DNA of 64,000 nt. It comes from Erwinia sp. E602. GTDB taxonomy: Bacteria; Pseudomonadota; Gammaproteobacteria; Enterobacterales; Enterobacteriaceae. The stretch is taken from positions 3,968,001 through 4,032,000 of the forward strand of contig NZ_CP046582.1 in the NCBI RefSeq assembly GCF_018141005.1. The letters are read 5' to 3'. The notes under the pieces were generated by a model, which was given only the letters and a program-made list of their open reading frames with translations, ran no database searches and was not told the origin of the DNA. Numbering within the stretch: the first letter of the stretch is position 1; every line of letters starts with the position of its first letter. The translations under genes and the position numbers were made by a program. Shown here one piece after another: positions 63,523-64,000 of the stretch.

Positions 63523-64000
63523 CCTCACCTGGCTCTATCAGCACCTGCCGATGCGCTTTACCTTCAGCGCGCAGGCCGGCGAAAGGCTGGCGATCCTTGG
63601 CCCCAGCGGCGCGGGTAAAAGCACCCTGCTCAGCCTGATCGCCGGCTTTCTCAACGCCGAAAGCGGCAGCCTGCAGCTGAACGGCGCGGAGCACCGCCAC
63701 ACGCCGCCCGCGCAGCGCCCGGTGTCGATGCTGTTCCAGGAAAATAACCTGTTTCCCCACCTGACGGTGGCGGAGAATATCGGCCTCGGCCTGCATCCGG
63801 GGCTGAAGCTGAACCCGCAGCAGAAGCAGCAGATGCAGGAGATCGCCCGCCGCGTCGGGCTGGCAGAGCATCTGCCCCGGCTGCCGCATCAGCTCTCCGG
63901 CGGCCAGCGTCAGCGCGCCGCGCTCGCCCGCTGCCTGGTGCGGCAGCAGCCGATCCTGCTGCTGGACGAGCCGTTCTCAGCGCTGGACCCGGCGCTGCGT
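63506..64000 (+). CDS. thiQ: Thiamine ABC transporter ATPase ThiQ (3' end outside window)
   Basis: 165 codons are visible from the ATG at 63506 ([18 protein letters not shown]). Walker [20 protein letters not shown]-loop [16 protein letters not shown] signature [13 protein letters not shown] and Walker [14 protein letters not shown] are all present before the window ends; about 60-70 residues should follow. Powers ThiBP uptake. Confidence 0.97.
   Translation, partial: MLNLTNLTWLYQHLPMRFTFSAQAGERLAILGPSGAGKSTLLSLIAGFLNAESGSLQLNGAEHRHTPPAQRPVSMLFQENNLFPHLTVAENIGLGLHPGLKLNPQQKQQMQEIARRVGLAEHLPRLPHQLSGGQRQRAALARCLVRQQPILLLDEPFSALDPALR

Noticed and set aside
62104..63528. 474-codon ORF opposite thiP
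   Set aside because: Gln/Arg-rich translation is the reverse reading of Leu/Ala-rich membrane-helix codons; no start signal or domain.

Overview
The window looks like chromosome of a plant- or environment-associated member of the Enterobacterales, most likely Erwiniaceae (Erwinia/Pantoea-like). The cell-division, leucine, thiamine-transport and nadC-hof blocks follow the enterobacterial gene order, and many proteins are close to their E. coli lengths and motifs (SecA, Cra, DdlB, LeuA, SgrR). Several genes that E. coli has at these sites are missing (guaC, leuO, setA), and accessory genes have been added. The genus is inferred from gene content, not from a search.

Layout. 2-553: 3' end of a GH43 glycosidase, tail-to-tail with ampE-ampD. 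2134-4031: a fasciclin-domain protein, an ECF sigma factor and an anti-sigma factor. 4006-5736: a LysR regulator divergent from a carboxymuconolactone-decarboxylase-like protein and a tautomerase. 5946-6836: nadC. 7070-7925: a RelE-type toxin/XRE antitoxin pair with repeated operator-like boxes, placed between nadC and ppdD. 8089-11278: ppdD-hofB-hofC (type IV pilin-like genes) with an unexplained 48-codon ORF bridging hofB and hofC. 11478-13477: coaE, zapD, yacG and convergent mutT.

13541-27717 is an insertion, relative to E. coli, between mutT and secA. It holds a cytochrome b561, a ToxR-like membrane regulator, a compact type II secretion operon (gspC-M plus gspO, no gspN) and a secreted GbpA-like lytic polysaccharide monooxygenase (LPMO). 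The natural reading is a secretion machine next to one of its cargoes.

27718-49385 (all minus strand except a DUF721/DciA-like gene) is secM-secA, lpxC and the complete division/cell-wall (dcw) cluster from mraZ to ftsZ, with the MraZ-box promoter visible upstream of mraZ. 49940-53375 (minus) is cra and ilvIH. 54098-58950 (plus) is the leucine operon with its leader peptide and attenuator. 58998-63522 onward is sgrS (minus), sgrR, and the thiamine ABC transporter thiBPQ, with thiQ cut by the window edge.

The points most worth a second look are the gsp-LPMO island with its truncated ToxR-like regulator, short GspC and altered GspO cysteines; the bridging small ORF in hofBC; the SgrS RNA that has lost a recognisable SgrT and its neighbour setA; the SecM arrest motif with two substituted positions; and the toxin-antitoxin pair flanked by an imperfect duplication of the ppdD upstream region.
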